Shown in pieces: positions 17,572 through 25,265 of a DNA stretch of 27,216 nt. The translations under genes were made by a program, and so were the position numbers. How positions within the stretch are numbered: position 1 is the stretch's first letter; each line of letters starts with the position of its first letter. Under the pieces are notes generated by a model. That model was not told where the DNA came from, ran no database searches, and worked only from the letters and a program-made list of their open reading frames with translations. The DNA is from a virus, in IMG/VR virus record IMGVR_UViG_3300021425_000151, positions 1-27,216 of that record. The stretch is one strand, 5' to 3'.

Positions 17572-17814
17572 TTAGAATGATCCCCCTCGAATCGTCAAAC
17601 TTGCAGGTAAAGATGTCACTTCAAATTTACCTGTTGACGCATTGTACTGGAGGATATGATCATCCTGTAAACCTGTCAGGTCTACATTTGTGAGATCGCC
17701 GAGAGTCTGTACAGAAGCACCAATCACCTTACGAATTGGAGTACCAATCGTAATCTTTTTGATTTGGGTTCTGTCGATGACCTCGACTTTTTTTACATAG
17801 GTAGGTGCCGTCAT
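17572..17814 (-). CDS. Small fibre-associated virion protein
   Basis: 80 residues in the fibre block, ending exactly where the 562-residue fibre gene begins and overlapping the previous gene by 4 bases. It contains DLTNVDLTGLQDDHILQYN followed by GKFEV, a short unit I have seen as a module within marine phage fibres, where it connects beta segments. Here it is a separate protein with a basic N-terminal half (KKVEVIDRTQIKKITIG). It is likely a minor fibre or collar component; the exact role is unknown. Confidence 0.75.
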   Translation of the reverse strand: MTAPTYVKKVEVIDRTQIKKITIGTPIRKVIGASVQTLGDLTNVDLTGLQDDHILQYNASTGKFEVTSLPASLTIRGGSF

Positions 17815-18152
17815 GAAGTTACCGATGGACTAACTCTAATTTTGCCTTCAAGAATCCTTTCGACGATAGTGTTACTTGCACTATCTTCGTAAGAAATCTC
17901 AACGTCATACACATAGTTACCGGTCTTTAAAGCGTCGGTCTGTGTATTTGTCAAAGAAAGAGTTATAGTACCTTCGGTAGGAACAATTGCTATGGAGAAA
18001 TCTGTAGCGGAGTCAGAGCTATAGTTGCGCTTCATCTGCGCAGCCGCTGAATAGTCTGTGAGATTTTTGGGGTTACCGCTCTTGTCAACTAGATCTAGTT
18101 GTATAGCGACGTCCGATCCTTTGTCGATCGTGAATTTTTCGTATTCTGCCAT
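17811..18152 (-). CDS. Small beta-sandwich virion protein, first gene of the fibre block
   Basis: A 113-residue protein with the layout of a compact beta sandwich: FTIDKGSDVAIQLDLVDKSG, NPKNLTDYSAAAQMKRNY, ITLSLTNTQTDALKTGNYVYDVEI (split here as ITLSLTNTQTD and ALKTGNYVYDVEI), and ILEGKIRVSPSV. This strand order resembles the N-terminal domain of phage baseplate-upper proteins (BppU type), which attach receptor-binding parts to the baseplate. That resemblance is from memory. An SD-like GGGAA stands directly before the ATG. The gene begins about 45 bases after the late-promoter box at 18198-18205 and would be the first one expressed from it. Confidence 0.8.
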   Translation of the reverse strand: MAEYEKFTIDKGSDVAIQLDLVDKSGNPKNLTDYSAAAQMKRNYSSDSATDFSIAIVPTEGTITLSLTNTQTDALKTGNYVYDVEISYEDSASNTIVERILEGKIRVSPSVTS

Positions 18153-18196
18153 TTCCCATTTCCGATACTAAGTAACTCGACCATTATGAATTACTA

Positions 18197-18880
18197 TTAT
18201 TTATAATATTTCCAATCTGTAGGTTTGTTTTGGGCATGGGTAAAGTGAATAAATTTTATATCTGGATGCCAGTCTCCCATCCAAATATAATCATTTCCGG
18301 TTAATTGTTTATATCTTTCTGTCATATTAAATTGGAATTCAGTATAGGTCATATCTGTATCACCATATCCTGATTTCCATCTAGTAAACCAAGCTTTTGG
18401 TAATAATTTAAGTTTTAGCTTTTTATTAACTTGATCAAATACAAAATACTGCTCACCATTCACTGGGCCTTTTGTAATACCATTTTTAATATAATGCTGT
18501 TGCCAGTAATCTACATTTGACATAAACTCATCATAAATGTATTTACAATCTTTTGGATAATATTTAAAGAATCCACCATTAATCGTATATTCTGAATTAC
18601 TATCTCTCCACCATCCTGGCATGGCAAGAAATTCACCTGGTTCAATTGGATATTCAAATACTTTTTTATAATCATTTGTAAGCAAAACGTCAATATCCAT
18701 AACACAGATTGGTTCATCTATGTCAAGTGACATTCCATACATTTTATTCCATTGAAGTGTTACATCCTTGCGAATTGGTTCTCTTACCCAAATAAATTCG
18801 TATTCAGGTAATTTGGATTCCAAATATTCTTCATATTCAGGTCCATATCTATTGCCTATTCTAACCGCTACAACTTTCAT
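18197..18880 (-). CDS. Putative GT-A-type glycosyltransferase (second of the cassette)
   Basis: 227 residues from the ATG at 18880. It starts MKVVAVRIGNRYGPEYEEYL, a nucleotide-sugar-binding Rossmann-like N-terminus, followed by CVMDIDVLL with a D-x-D metal site (62-64), a TINGGFFKYY acceptor-side segment (about 99-108), and a C-terminal IHFTH..NKP (about 211-220) whose histidine is a common extra metal ligand. It belongs to the same broad family as the gene at 21440-22159. An upstream GTG at 18907 would add nine residues and lengthen the overlap with the radical SAM gene from 20 to 47 bases; I prefer the ATG because MKVV aligns with the start of the other glycosyltransferase. Sugar donor and acceptor are unknown. 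The last codons contain the late-promoter box. Confidence 0.8.
   Translation of the reverse strand: MKVVAVRIGNRYGPEYEEYLESKLPEYEFIWVREPIRKDVTLQWNKMYGMSLDIDEPICVMDIDVLLTNDYKKVFEYPIEPGEFLAMPGWWRDSNSEYTINGGFFKYYPKDCKYIYDEFMSNVDYWQQHYIKNGITKGPVNGEQYFVFDQVNKKLKLKLLPKAWFTRWKSGYGDTDMTYTEFQFNMTERYKQLTGNDYIWMGDWHPDIKFIHFTHAQNKPTDWKYYK
18198..18205 (-). promoter_or_regulatory. T4-type late promoter box (TATAAATA) for the fibre block
   Basis: An exact TATAAATA on the minus strand, overlapping the last codons and stop of the glycosyltransferase gene at 18197-18880. The predicted start is near 18192, giving the 113-residue gene a leader of about 40 bases. The gap 18153-18196 holds nothing else evident. 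Position at the boundary between the enzyme cassette and the fibre genes supports a real promoter rather than chance. Confidence 0.72.
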
Positions 18881-20090
18881 AATATTTTGTCCATTCAGGT
18901 AGAACACTCAAGAGATTTGTTCCTCTGAGCTTATCTCGTTTTTTTATTTTACTTAACATTGCCCACATATGAAATTCATTAAATTCAGAATTATCTAAGT
19001 AACGAGTTAATGCTTCCAACATTTCATGATTATTAGTTTTTGATGACCACAGTTTGTCATAATAATATTCTTTAATGTCAGGTGGTATACTATTAAGAGA
19101 AAATTCATTATTCATTATCAGACTTTGAGCAACATGATCTTTGACTGGTGTAGAATCAACTTCCAATAAGTGATGAATATTTAATGCCCCAACAGTAGAA
19201 ACATAAAACGTTTGAGCATTAGGTATTTCATTCATAATTTTAATATTTTTTTGTATGGTTGACCACTTTGATGGATATCTAATATATTCATTTATTTCTT
19301 TAGGACCTTCAATGGAAATATTCCACGTAACACGCTTAAATTTTTCAAATACGGATAAATCCTTTATAGTAATTGTACCATTGGTTATTATTCTAAGAGT
19401 GGTATTTTCTTCCATTTGAGATATTAGATCCCAATTTTGTTTTATCATAAGTGATTCACCCCCAGTAAGTTTTAGCTCACGAACTTTACTTATATCTGGA
19501 AGTTCTTTTATGATAGGTTTTACAATATGGCTTTGTCCATGGGATGGTTTACCATCTTGACGACTATTAATATATTTTTCACCAAGTTCTATTTCCTCTT
19601 TTCTATAAGTTGAAGATGTTTGGCCATCGCACATTGAGCACGCTAGATTACATACGTTACCACCAACTGCACTGTGTTCCATAGAGTGATAAAAGGAAGG
19701 TTGTTTATCATTATCAATAATGTCAATTAGATCGTCTTTTAGATGCTTGAAAAAACCGTTTTCTTCATCCCAGAATTTTTCAACATATTGTTCTCTAAAA
19801 GATTTACTACCATTACCCTCTGTTACTCTACATGCCTCGCAAACTTTATTTAACCAATCATCATCGCCACCATTTTTCATGGCATTTCTTAGTCTTTTCA
19901 TAAATGCTGAATTGTAAAATTCATCATGGGTATAATCTTTAGTTGTATAGAACAAATCTGATTCATCGTAAAACACACTATCGTTGATAACACAGCAAGG
20001 CTTCCACCACCCATAAGGTGAGGAGAAAATATTAGTAAATGGTTCTGGGCATATCCAGTGATACTTGTCTTTAGATGATTCCTGTGTCAT
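18861..20090 (-). CDS. Radical SAM protein with N-terminal cysteine-rich (twitch/SPASM-like) module
   Basis: 409 residues from the ATG at 20090. The core has the [4Fe-4S] motif C-x3-C-x2-C (C147, C151, C154 in CNLACSMC), GGE (210-212) for SAM binding, then RIITNGT and NISIEGP strands. Before the core lies a cysteine module: ICPEPFTN (C14), PCC (C32, C33) and CEAC (C84, C87). That layout resembles the SPASM/twitch region of peptide-modifying radical SAM enzymes, but placed ahead of the core. An auxiliary iron-sulfur cluster is plausible. An open frame extends to 20177 but would overlap the PP-loop gene by 107 bases, so the 20090 start (20-base overlap) is preferred; 20117 is the alternative. 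The substrate is unknown. It sits between the PP-loop ATPase and a glycosyltransferase in the cassette. Confidence 0.85.
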   Translation of the reverse strand: MTQESSKDKYHWICPEPFTNIFSSPYGWWKPCCVINDSVFYDESDLFYTTKDYTHDEFYNSAFMKRLRNAMKNGGDDDWLNKVCEACRVTEGNGSKSFREQYVEKFWDEENGFFKHLKDDLIDIIDNDKQPSFYHSMEHSAVGGNVCNLACSMCDGQTSSTYRKEEIELGEKYINSRQDGKPSHGQSHIVKPIIKELPDISKVRELKLTGGESLMIKQNWDLISQMEENTTLRIITNGTITIKDLSVFEKFKRVTWNISIEGPKEINEYIRYPSKWSTIQKNIKIMNEIPNAQTFYVSTVGALNIHHLLEVDSTPVKDHVAQSLIMNNEFSLNSIPPDIKEYYYDKLWSSKTNNHEMLEALTRYLDNSEFNEFHMWAMLSKIKKRDKLRGTNLLSVLPEWTKYYESCSG

Positions 20091-20829
20091 AACACCCAAA
20101 CGCCCATAGTTTTTCATGGCACCAGAAACATTTTCTACATGGTTCTGTATAATATTTTGAATCTGCATTATCTCCAATACATGACATAGTCATAGGAAAT
20201 AACTCATCCATCAAATCAAGTTTTTCATACATTCCAGCCACCCATCTCTTATCAACATTTACAAAAGGTTTATGGTGTATATTTTTTCCACTGGGGCTTA
20301 TAACTATAGGATCATACCATTGATTTCTTCTAGATTCTGCAACGTGTTCAAATCCTAATTCTCTTTGAACTTCTATTGGTGGATTTCCTGTGATACCGTG
20401 AGTTGACATAGTTATATTATATTTTTTTCGCATTATACTTTTATGCTCTTTCTGTGCAATACTTTTGGCATGTCCATATACTGTAGGAAATATAGATTTA
20501 TCCTCAGCCGCTTCAATTTCCTCTCTTGCTTGTATTATATGTCTTGTTTCTCGGCTATTAAATTTATATAATTCATGAATCATGTTCACATTAGGAAATT
20601 GTTTTTTCATCCAAATAACAATGTCCGTGGCATATTCTCCAACAAAAGGATCTTTAGTTACATCGGTTCCTGTATGACATACTATTCTTTTTTCAGGTAG
20701 ATATAAACAAATTAGATAAAGCAAAAGAGACGAATCCGTGCCACCCGAGAGTGCAACATATATATTGTCATGCATACTATGATCAAAACCAAAAAAATCT
20801 ACTGTTTGTCCTACTGCTTCTAATTTCAT
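20071..20829 (-). CDS. PP-loop ATPase with QueC-like zinc site
   Basis: 252 residues. The N-terminus has VALSGGTDSS, the SGGxDS pyrophosphate-binding loop (28-33) of N-type ATP pyrophosphatases, which adenylate a substrate. CHTGTD (51-56) is the second PP-loop strand region. Near the C-terminus are C217 (MSCIGD) and C231-x2-C234-x2-C237 (CRKCFWC), followed by LWAFG. This four-cysteine layout parallels the zinc tetrad of QueC (7-cyano-7-deazaguanine synthase), where a Cys precedes C-x2-C-x2-C. The middle of the protein (about 90-200) is not recognisably QueC. The start overlaps the methyltransferase-like gene by 4 bases. No queD, queE-sized or folE-like gene is in the window, so a deazaguanine pathway is not established. 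The ATPase class is firm and the substrate unknown. Confidence 0.83.
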   Translation of the reverse strand: MKLEAVGQTVDFFGFDHSMHDNIYVALSGGTDSSLLLYLICLYLPEKRIVCHTGTDVTKDPFVGEYATDIVIWMKKQFPNVNMIHELYKFNSRETRHIIQAREEIEAAEDKSIFPTVYGHAKSIAQKEHKSIMRKKYNITMSTHGITGNPPIEVQRELGFEHVAESRRNQWYDPIVISPSGKNIHHKPFVNVDKRWVAGMYEKLDLMDELFPMTMSCIGDNADSKYYTEPCRKCFWCHEKLWAFGCYDTGII

Positions 20830-21452
20830 CTTCCTATCACCATAAATCTTTTCATACCATTATCTAGAACTTTTGTTCCACTATAAATTATATCAACAAA
20901 CTCTGCTTGATCAGCTAATTCATCTGGTCCAGATACACAGTTAATATGATCATCGTATTTGTCCTCATCAGTTGACTGAAGAACGTATAATGGTATTTCA
21001 TCTAGTTGCTTATTGATTCTATTTTTCATCATACTAAACGGATGCATGTGTTCACATGATGTATTTATTACAAGCCCTATCACGCCTCTTTCTACATGCT
21101 GCTGATCAAAATTTTCTATATTAAGATCTTTTACCATTGCATCAAAATATTCTACCTGATACCTATTAAATGTTTTTGATATATCAGCGACAAAAGGATC
21201 TATTTCATAGTTACAAATATAGGTACTATACTCTCTTAAATAGTGTGCTAAATAATGACAAAACCATCCTCCTATAACGGCTGTATTTTGATATGTATCG
21301 CCAATGTTTTTTAATTCCTCAAAAATCCATTGCTTACCTTGAAGCTGAGAATACAAAAAGGAGTGGTTTATTCTTTCAATAATCCATGGATGCTTTTTAA
21401 TGCATATATTATACGTGTTAAACCAACACGCTAAAGCTTCTATTGTTGCCAT
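20826..21452 (-). CDS. Methyltransferase-like protein (class I SAM fold suspected)
   Basis: 208 residues. A motif I-like strand and glycine turn is seen at TAVIGGWFCHYLA (57-69), followed by an acidic residue at the end of the second strand (YEIDP, 82-86) and a possible motif IV strand (GLVINTSCEHM, 126-136) where a catalytic D/N-P-P-Y would stand in N6/N4 DNA methyltransferases. Instead there is NTSCEHM, so it is not a typical DNA-amino methyltransferase. A Cys in this place could be catalytic or a metal ligand; that is speculation. It overlaps the upstream glycosyltransferase by 13 bases and the PP-loop gene by 4, so it is an integral part of the cassette. It might bind SAM without methylating. 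Confidence 0.72.
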   Translation of the reverse strand: MATIEALACWFNTYNICIKKHPWIIERINHSFLYSQLQGKQWIFEELKNIGDTYQNTAVIGGWFCHYLAHYLREYSTYICNYEIDPFVADISKTFNRYQVEYFDAMVKDLNIENFDQQHVERGVIGLVINTSCEHMHPFSMMKNRINKQLDEIPLYVLQSTDEDKYDDHINCVSGPDELADQAEFVDIIYSGTKVLDNGMKRFMVIGR

Positions 21453-22159
21453 AATTTTTCAATTGCTTTATCATCTATATCTGAGCTATTATTAAATAAA
21501 CAAATCATATGATCAGATCTAATCTTATGCTCATCAATATCATCTGGAAAAACATTACCTTTGTACCATGAATATGTAGTGCCTTTTTCAAAGATATTAA
21601 ACATATCAGAGGTATCAGTGGTAATATCATACCATTTTCTATGCAAGTAATTATCTATAGATTTATATGTAAAGAATATAAACTGTGCATTTTTTTCTAT
21701 ATCATCATAAATGGGTTTTAATTGTCCTCTATTCCATCTAATAACAGAAGAATTTATTATTGGAGATATACCTTTGCCATAATTTTTTTTACAAATATCT
21801 ATATTATTCCACCAACCTTTCACTATCCACGGCTTATTCATTTCAAGTGTAAATAGTGGATCTATAGAGTTATGGATTAAAATATCTAAATCAAAAAATA
21901 AAAACTCATCTCCACTGATTTGTGGAAATAAGTCTTCATTAAACATATATAATTTTCGATAAGCCCAGAAATGATTTTTTTCTGGAATATAATGTTTATC
22001 CCAGAATGATGGTAAGTGAATATCATATTGATTTTGAAGATTGTCAGTCAGGCAATAGAAATTAAAGTCATATGAACAATTGTTTTTAATTTGTTCATAT
22101 AATTTATCAACATAAGAATTGTATTTGTCACCCCACTTGACACATAATATATTTTTCAT
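21440..22159 (-). CDS. Putative GT-A-type glycosyltransferase (first of the cassette)
   Basis: 239 residues. It starts MKNILCVKWGDKYNSYVDKLY, closely parallel in layout to the glycosyltransferase at 18197-18880. FYCLTD (35-39 region) is followed by HFWAYRKLYMF (63-73) and FFDLDIL, with D-x-D at 90-92 for metal and nucleotide-sugar binding, then PWIVKGWWN (110-118) and IINSSVIRW (134-142). This is the order of GT8-like transferases. The gene begins one base after the stop of the 158-residue structural-region gene and opens the A+T-rich cassette. Donor sugar and acceptor are unknown; candidates are a fibre protein, host surface glycan or modified base. Confidence 0.82.
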   Translation of the reverse strand: MKNILCVKWGDKYNSYVDKLYEQIKNNCSYDFNFYCLTDNLQNQYDIHLPSFWDKHYIPEKNHFWAYRKLYMFNEDLFPQISGDEFLFFDLDILIHNSIDPLFTLEMNKPWIVKGWWNNIDICKKNYGKGISPIINSSVIRWNRGQLKPIYDDIEKNAQFIFFTYKSIDNYLHRKWYDITTDTSDMFNIFEKGTTYSWYKGNVFPDDIDEHKIRSDHMICLFNNSSDIDDKAIEKLWQQ

Positions 22160-22160
22160 T

Positions 22161-22637
22161 TTAAAATTTTAAATATGCTTTTAGTACATCAGCAATAGTT
22201 TTTGCTTTTCTTAATTCACTCTTTAGCTCTCTATTATTAGACTTAAAGACATGCTCTTGTTCAAACAATTTTAACTTTAAATTAAATACATCTTTTTCAC
22301 CATCACCTGTATTAATATATTTTATAAGCAGGTCATGATCTGCCTGTCTATTACCAAAGATATCATCCCATTCATTATTAGCAATTGCAATTTCTTTCAA
22401 TTCATTCTCATATGTCTGCCGCATATTACGAATTCTATTATATGTATTTTCATGAATTTGCTCAATGTCGATATGATGTTTAAGAAGAGCTCTCCACCAC
22501 CTATTGTTTTCATCGACATTAAAAGTGTATGTTCTGAATGCTTCATCTTCAGTATTCGACTGCCATTCGGTACAAACAATCGATTTTTCATTGTCTGTAA
22601 AATATGCATTCACTAATGTATGATCGACCGGAATCAT
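22161..22637 (-). CDS. Conserved-type hypothetical protein of the structural region
   Basis: 158 residues, acidic N-terminal half (MIPVDHTLVNAYFTDNEK...) and helical, basic C-terminal half (FNLKLKLFEQEHVFKSNNRE, then LRKAKTIADVLKAYL). From memory it resembles a small protein found next to fibre or structural genes in marine T4-like phages, but I know no function. It overlaps the 649-residue structural gene by one base and ends one base before the enzyme cassette. Possible roles are assembly chaperone or connector for the upstream structural protein. Confidence 0.78.
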   Translation of the reverse strand: MIPVDHTLVNAYFTDNEKSIVCTEWQSNTEDEAFRTYTFNVDENNRWWRALLKHHIDIEQIHENTYNRIRNMRQTYENELKEIAIANNEWDDIFGNRQADHDLLIKYINTGDGEKDVFNLKLKLFEQEHVFKSNNRELKSELRKAKTIADVLKAYLKF

Positions 22638-24586
22638 TAGTATCTCTCCAGCTTAAGGTTATATGTATCTTGATTCACAATCGTTCCATTTGGAAATTCT
22701 TGTGCTCGATAATCGTTAATGTTAACAAATCTTGTTGTATATGCACCAGATACACTAGTCATTTGTTGATTATATATGCTACTGACTATTGTTCCATAAG
22801 TACCGTCAAAGTTATATCTAAGTCTATAGCCGGCAGCATTCTTTGTTGTGTAGTTAATCAGTGACCCGAAGAATGTATCAAATTCTGCATACGTCATCGC
22901 CCTTAGCCCGACAGCTGTACCGCTTCCATTGTAATCAACAATCAGTGGTGTTCTATATCCTGTACCTTGTGTTTGCTTTTGCGAATCAACCTTATGCAGA
23001 TAATAGTTTGTTGTATTAAAATGATCTTGATAGGTTGTTGTACCACTTGTTTGAGTATACGAACCTGCTGCAATTGTCCAAGAATTTGAGCTACCTAATG
23101 ACCATGTCGATAATGGTGCACGTGTAGTACCAATTGGAGTTTGGATATAGAAACCAGTATTATTCTGTGCAGTAACAGTCGTACCTTCGACAAAGGCAAA
23201 TCCTCCAGAATAGGGCTGTGAACCTGCTCTAAAATCACCATTAATGTGTTTAAGTTTTCCTCCTAGTACAAGTCTAAGTGCAGCTCCGTTACTCGGCTTG
23301 GCATACGTACCACTAGATATAATATTATCGCTCACCAATTCATTTATTCGTGTCTGCAAGGTTGAATTTGAAGAATTTCTATTAAAGCTAAAGTACCGAC
23401 TATTCCCGTTAGTGCCTTCTAATCTTACAAATGCATTCTGATCATTACTTGCTCCGTCATCTCCACTAATCCAAATATAAAGATGTGTTGCTCCATCTGG
23501 AGTAATTTTAACGACGTCTGTGCCAGTAGAGTGATTAGGAGAACCGGTCGCGTATAAAAATGGATCTGGGGTATAATCAATTAGATTGGTATCGTCTGCA
23601 GTAGGATAGTCTACATCCCATTTATTATGTCCATACGAAAGATAAGCACTATTAAAAGTTGCTCTTCGAGTAGCATCTGCAGCGTTATAATAAACCTCAT
23701 AGGCCACATCATCACTGAATACATATGTCCTATGGCCATTAGCGTTTATACCCGCCCTAAACCAATTTGTGGCGCCATTGGGTCTCGTGTTAGCAGTGTT
23801 AGTAGTAGAATATCTTGCATCACCGAAATGAAATACGCCAGCACCTGATAATGAAACGCTATTTACTGTTACTGAAACACCTGTACCACCAATGCTTGTC
23901 AATACAGTTTGTGAACCTGTGCCGCTTACTGCAGAGAAGTTTGTTGTGGTTGTGGTTGTGGTAGTGCCACCAATAAGAGATGCTTGATATGAACCAGCGT
24001 CTGCTACAGTGTCGACAAAAACTGGAGTAGCACTTACGGCGGTTGCTCCAGTTTCAGATGAATTCGTTGTGATAAAATAACTACCTGCGGCAGCAGGATC
24101 TGAAGGACTTGCACCTTCCTGATAATCATACCAATCTTCAATATATGTATCTAAAACATCTTGATAAGACATTTCAACAAAGCCACCGTTTTCAAATTTG
24201 ACAGGCTTAATCGCCTGTGCTTTATACCAAGTTTCATTTGCCTGAACAGGAACTACTCCAGAAAAAAGCGTTTGATTTACTCTATCGTAAGAAAATCCTG
24301 TAATAAGTTCCGGTTCTGCTGTCGTCGGTTCTTGAGGATATTCAGCTGCGCCGTCATCGACTGCATCATTATCACCAGTCGACTGTGAGTATGCACCTGA
24401 ACGATAGCGGGTGTCTGTCATGTTCGGTGATATATTACCGCCAGATGTTACGACTGTTAATTCAGTAGCAGCATCTGAATCATAAAGATGCGCCATACGA
24501 CCTAGCATATTATTATATTCAGCAGTTTGGAATTGCCTTACAATTTCATCGTTATTTTGTGCGATGAACGGTCTAAAATTGCCCAT
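22637..24586 (-). CDS. Large virion structural protein with poly-threonine linker
   Basis: 649 residues, rich in Thr, Ser, Asn, Gly and Tyr, predicted mostly beta. The N-terminal part (1-150) has a defined segment starting MGNFRPFIAQNNDE with a long acidic, Pro-rich stretch (about 70-95). An eight-threonine run (208-215, encoded by an ACAACC-type tandem at about 23943-23966) separates it from a beta-rich body that includes FHFGDARYSTTN and IWISGDDGAS segments. The C-terminal 100 residues carry YAEFDTFFGSLI and end in NLKLERY. I recognise it only as a structural protein, possibly baseplate or fibre. The stop and start overlap neighbours by one base each, so it is coupled to both. Confidence 0.8.
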   Translation of the reverse strand: MGNFRPFIAQNNDEIVRQFQTAEYNNMLGRMAHLYDSDAATELTVVTSGGNISPNMTDTRYRSGAYSQSTGDNDAVDDGAAEYPQEPTTAEPELITGFSYDRVNQTLFSGVVPVQANETWYKAQAIKPVKFENGGFVEMSYQDVLDTYIEDWYDYQEGASPSDPAAAGSYFITTNSSETGATAVSATPVFVDTVADAGSYQASLIGGTTTTTTTTNFSAVSGTGSQTVLTSIGGTGVSVTVNSVSLSGAGVFHFGDARYSTTNTANTRPNGATNWFRAGINANGHRTYVFSDDVAYEVYYNAADATRRATFNSAYLSYGHNKWDVDYPTADDTNLIDYTPDPFLYATGSPNHSTGTDVVKITPDGATHLYIWISGDDGASNDQNAFVRLEGTNGNSRYFSFNRNSSNSTLQTRINELVSDNIISSGTYAKPSNGAALRLVLGGKLKHINGDFRAGSQPYSGGFAFVEGTTVTAQNNTGFYIQTPIGTTRAPLSTWSLGSSNSWTIAAGSYTQTSGTTTYQDHFNTTNYYLHKVDSQKQTQGTGYRTPLIVDYNGSGTAVGLRAMTYAEFDTFFGSLINYTTKNAAGYRLRYNFDGTYGTIVSSIYNQQMTSVSGAYTTRFVNINDYRAQEFPNGTIVNQDTYNLKLERY

Positions 24587-25257
24587 TATGCTACCTCAGC
24601 AGAATCCGTGGTAGATAGGAAGTAACCTGCTAACACTATAGTTCCACCTTCATTCTTAATTGTAAATTGTTTCACATTATCTAGTTCAACATTATCTAAC
24701 GTCAATTTTGTAACTGTTAAGTCCGTAATCGTGGCACTGTCAATATCGGCAGAATCGATATCTGCATATTGAGCTTTCAACCTGACGATGTCAGCAGAAT
24801 CAATCGTTAATGAAGTAACAGTAAGTTTATTTACTTCAGCAGAATCAATTGTAAGTGTTGCACCAGAATCAATACCGATGCTATCAACGTGAATCGTTTT
24901 GAATCTTGCGCTGTCTGCGCGAAGAGTGCCTGATATGTATAGATCATTAATCGTCGCACTGTCAATAGTGGAACTGTCTGCGGTAAGTTTACCGACACGA
25001 AGTCTTTTAAATTCTGCTGAGTCGCCGATGAACCCCTGTACTCGAAGAGTTCCACCTCCACCGAATAATACTCCGCCGATACTATCAAGTTTATCACTTA
25101 AATGATTCAGCGCGCTTACGACACTTGAATCAGAAAAATTTGCTGCAAAGTCTGCATCTAAATTATCTAGATCACCTACGTAATCTGATATTAGATTCGT
25201 TTTGGACATAAATGTACCAACAGCATCAACAAGATCTACTACAACTTTTCTGGTCAT
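24586..25257 (-). CDS. DS-rich fibre-type protein, paralogue A
   Basis: 223 residues. The N-terminus (MTRKVVVDLVDAV..FMSKTNLISDYVGDLDNLD; quoted in parts) matches that of the next gene upstream, MARKILVDSSNTV..WSQKTNTLSDYIGDLDNLD, so the two are paralogues. The rest is a ladder of short units: IDSATI, ADSARFKTIHVDSIGIDS, TIDSAEVNKLTVTSLTIDSAD and similar, about every 10-20 residues, as expected for a beta helix or beta-roll fibre. The unit shares its DS core with the giant fibre repeats on the other side of the enzyme cassette. It starts 8 bases after paralogue B. Confidence 0.82.
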   Translation of the reverse strand: MTRKVVVDLVDAVGTFMSKTNLISDYVGDLDNLDADFAANFSDSSVVSALNHLSDKLDSIGGVLFGGGGTLRVQGFIGDSAEFKRLRVGKLTADSSTIDSATINDLYISGTLRADSARFKTIHVDSIGIDSGATLTIDSAEVNKLTVTSLTIDSADIVRLKAQYADIDSADIDSATITDLTVTKLTLDNVELDNVKQFTIKNEGGTIVLAGYFLSTTDSAEVA

Positions 25258-25265
25258 TTTTACCT

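Noticed and set aside
18881-18907. GTG start extending the second glycosyltransferase by nine residues
   Set aside because: No convincing ribosome-binding site. The MKVV start matches the N-terminus of the related glycosyltransferase.
20091-20177. Longer start of the radical SAM gene (adding 29 residues)
   Set aside because: It would overlap the PP-loop gene by 107 bases, while other cassette overlaps are 4-20 bases, and the extra residues carry no recognisable motif.
18861-20829. Complete queuosine/deazaguanine biosynthesis locus (QueE plus QueC)
   Set aside because: The radical SAM protein is about 409 residues with an added cysteine module, unlike QueE, and no QueD, GTP cyclohydrolase or transglycosylase is in the window.
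22160-22173. Perfect A/T palindrome TTTAAAATTTTAAA at the upstream border of the enzyme cassette
   Set aside because: Such palindromes are common in A+T-rich DNA. Most of it is the last codons of the 158-residue gene, and I see no matching copy at the other border, so it is not evidence of an insertion site.
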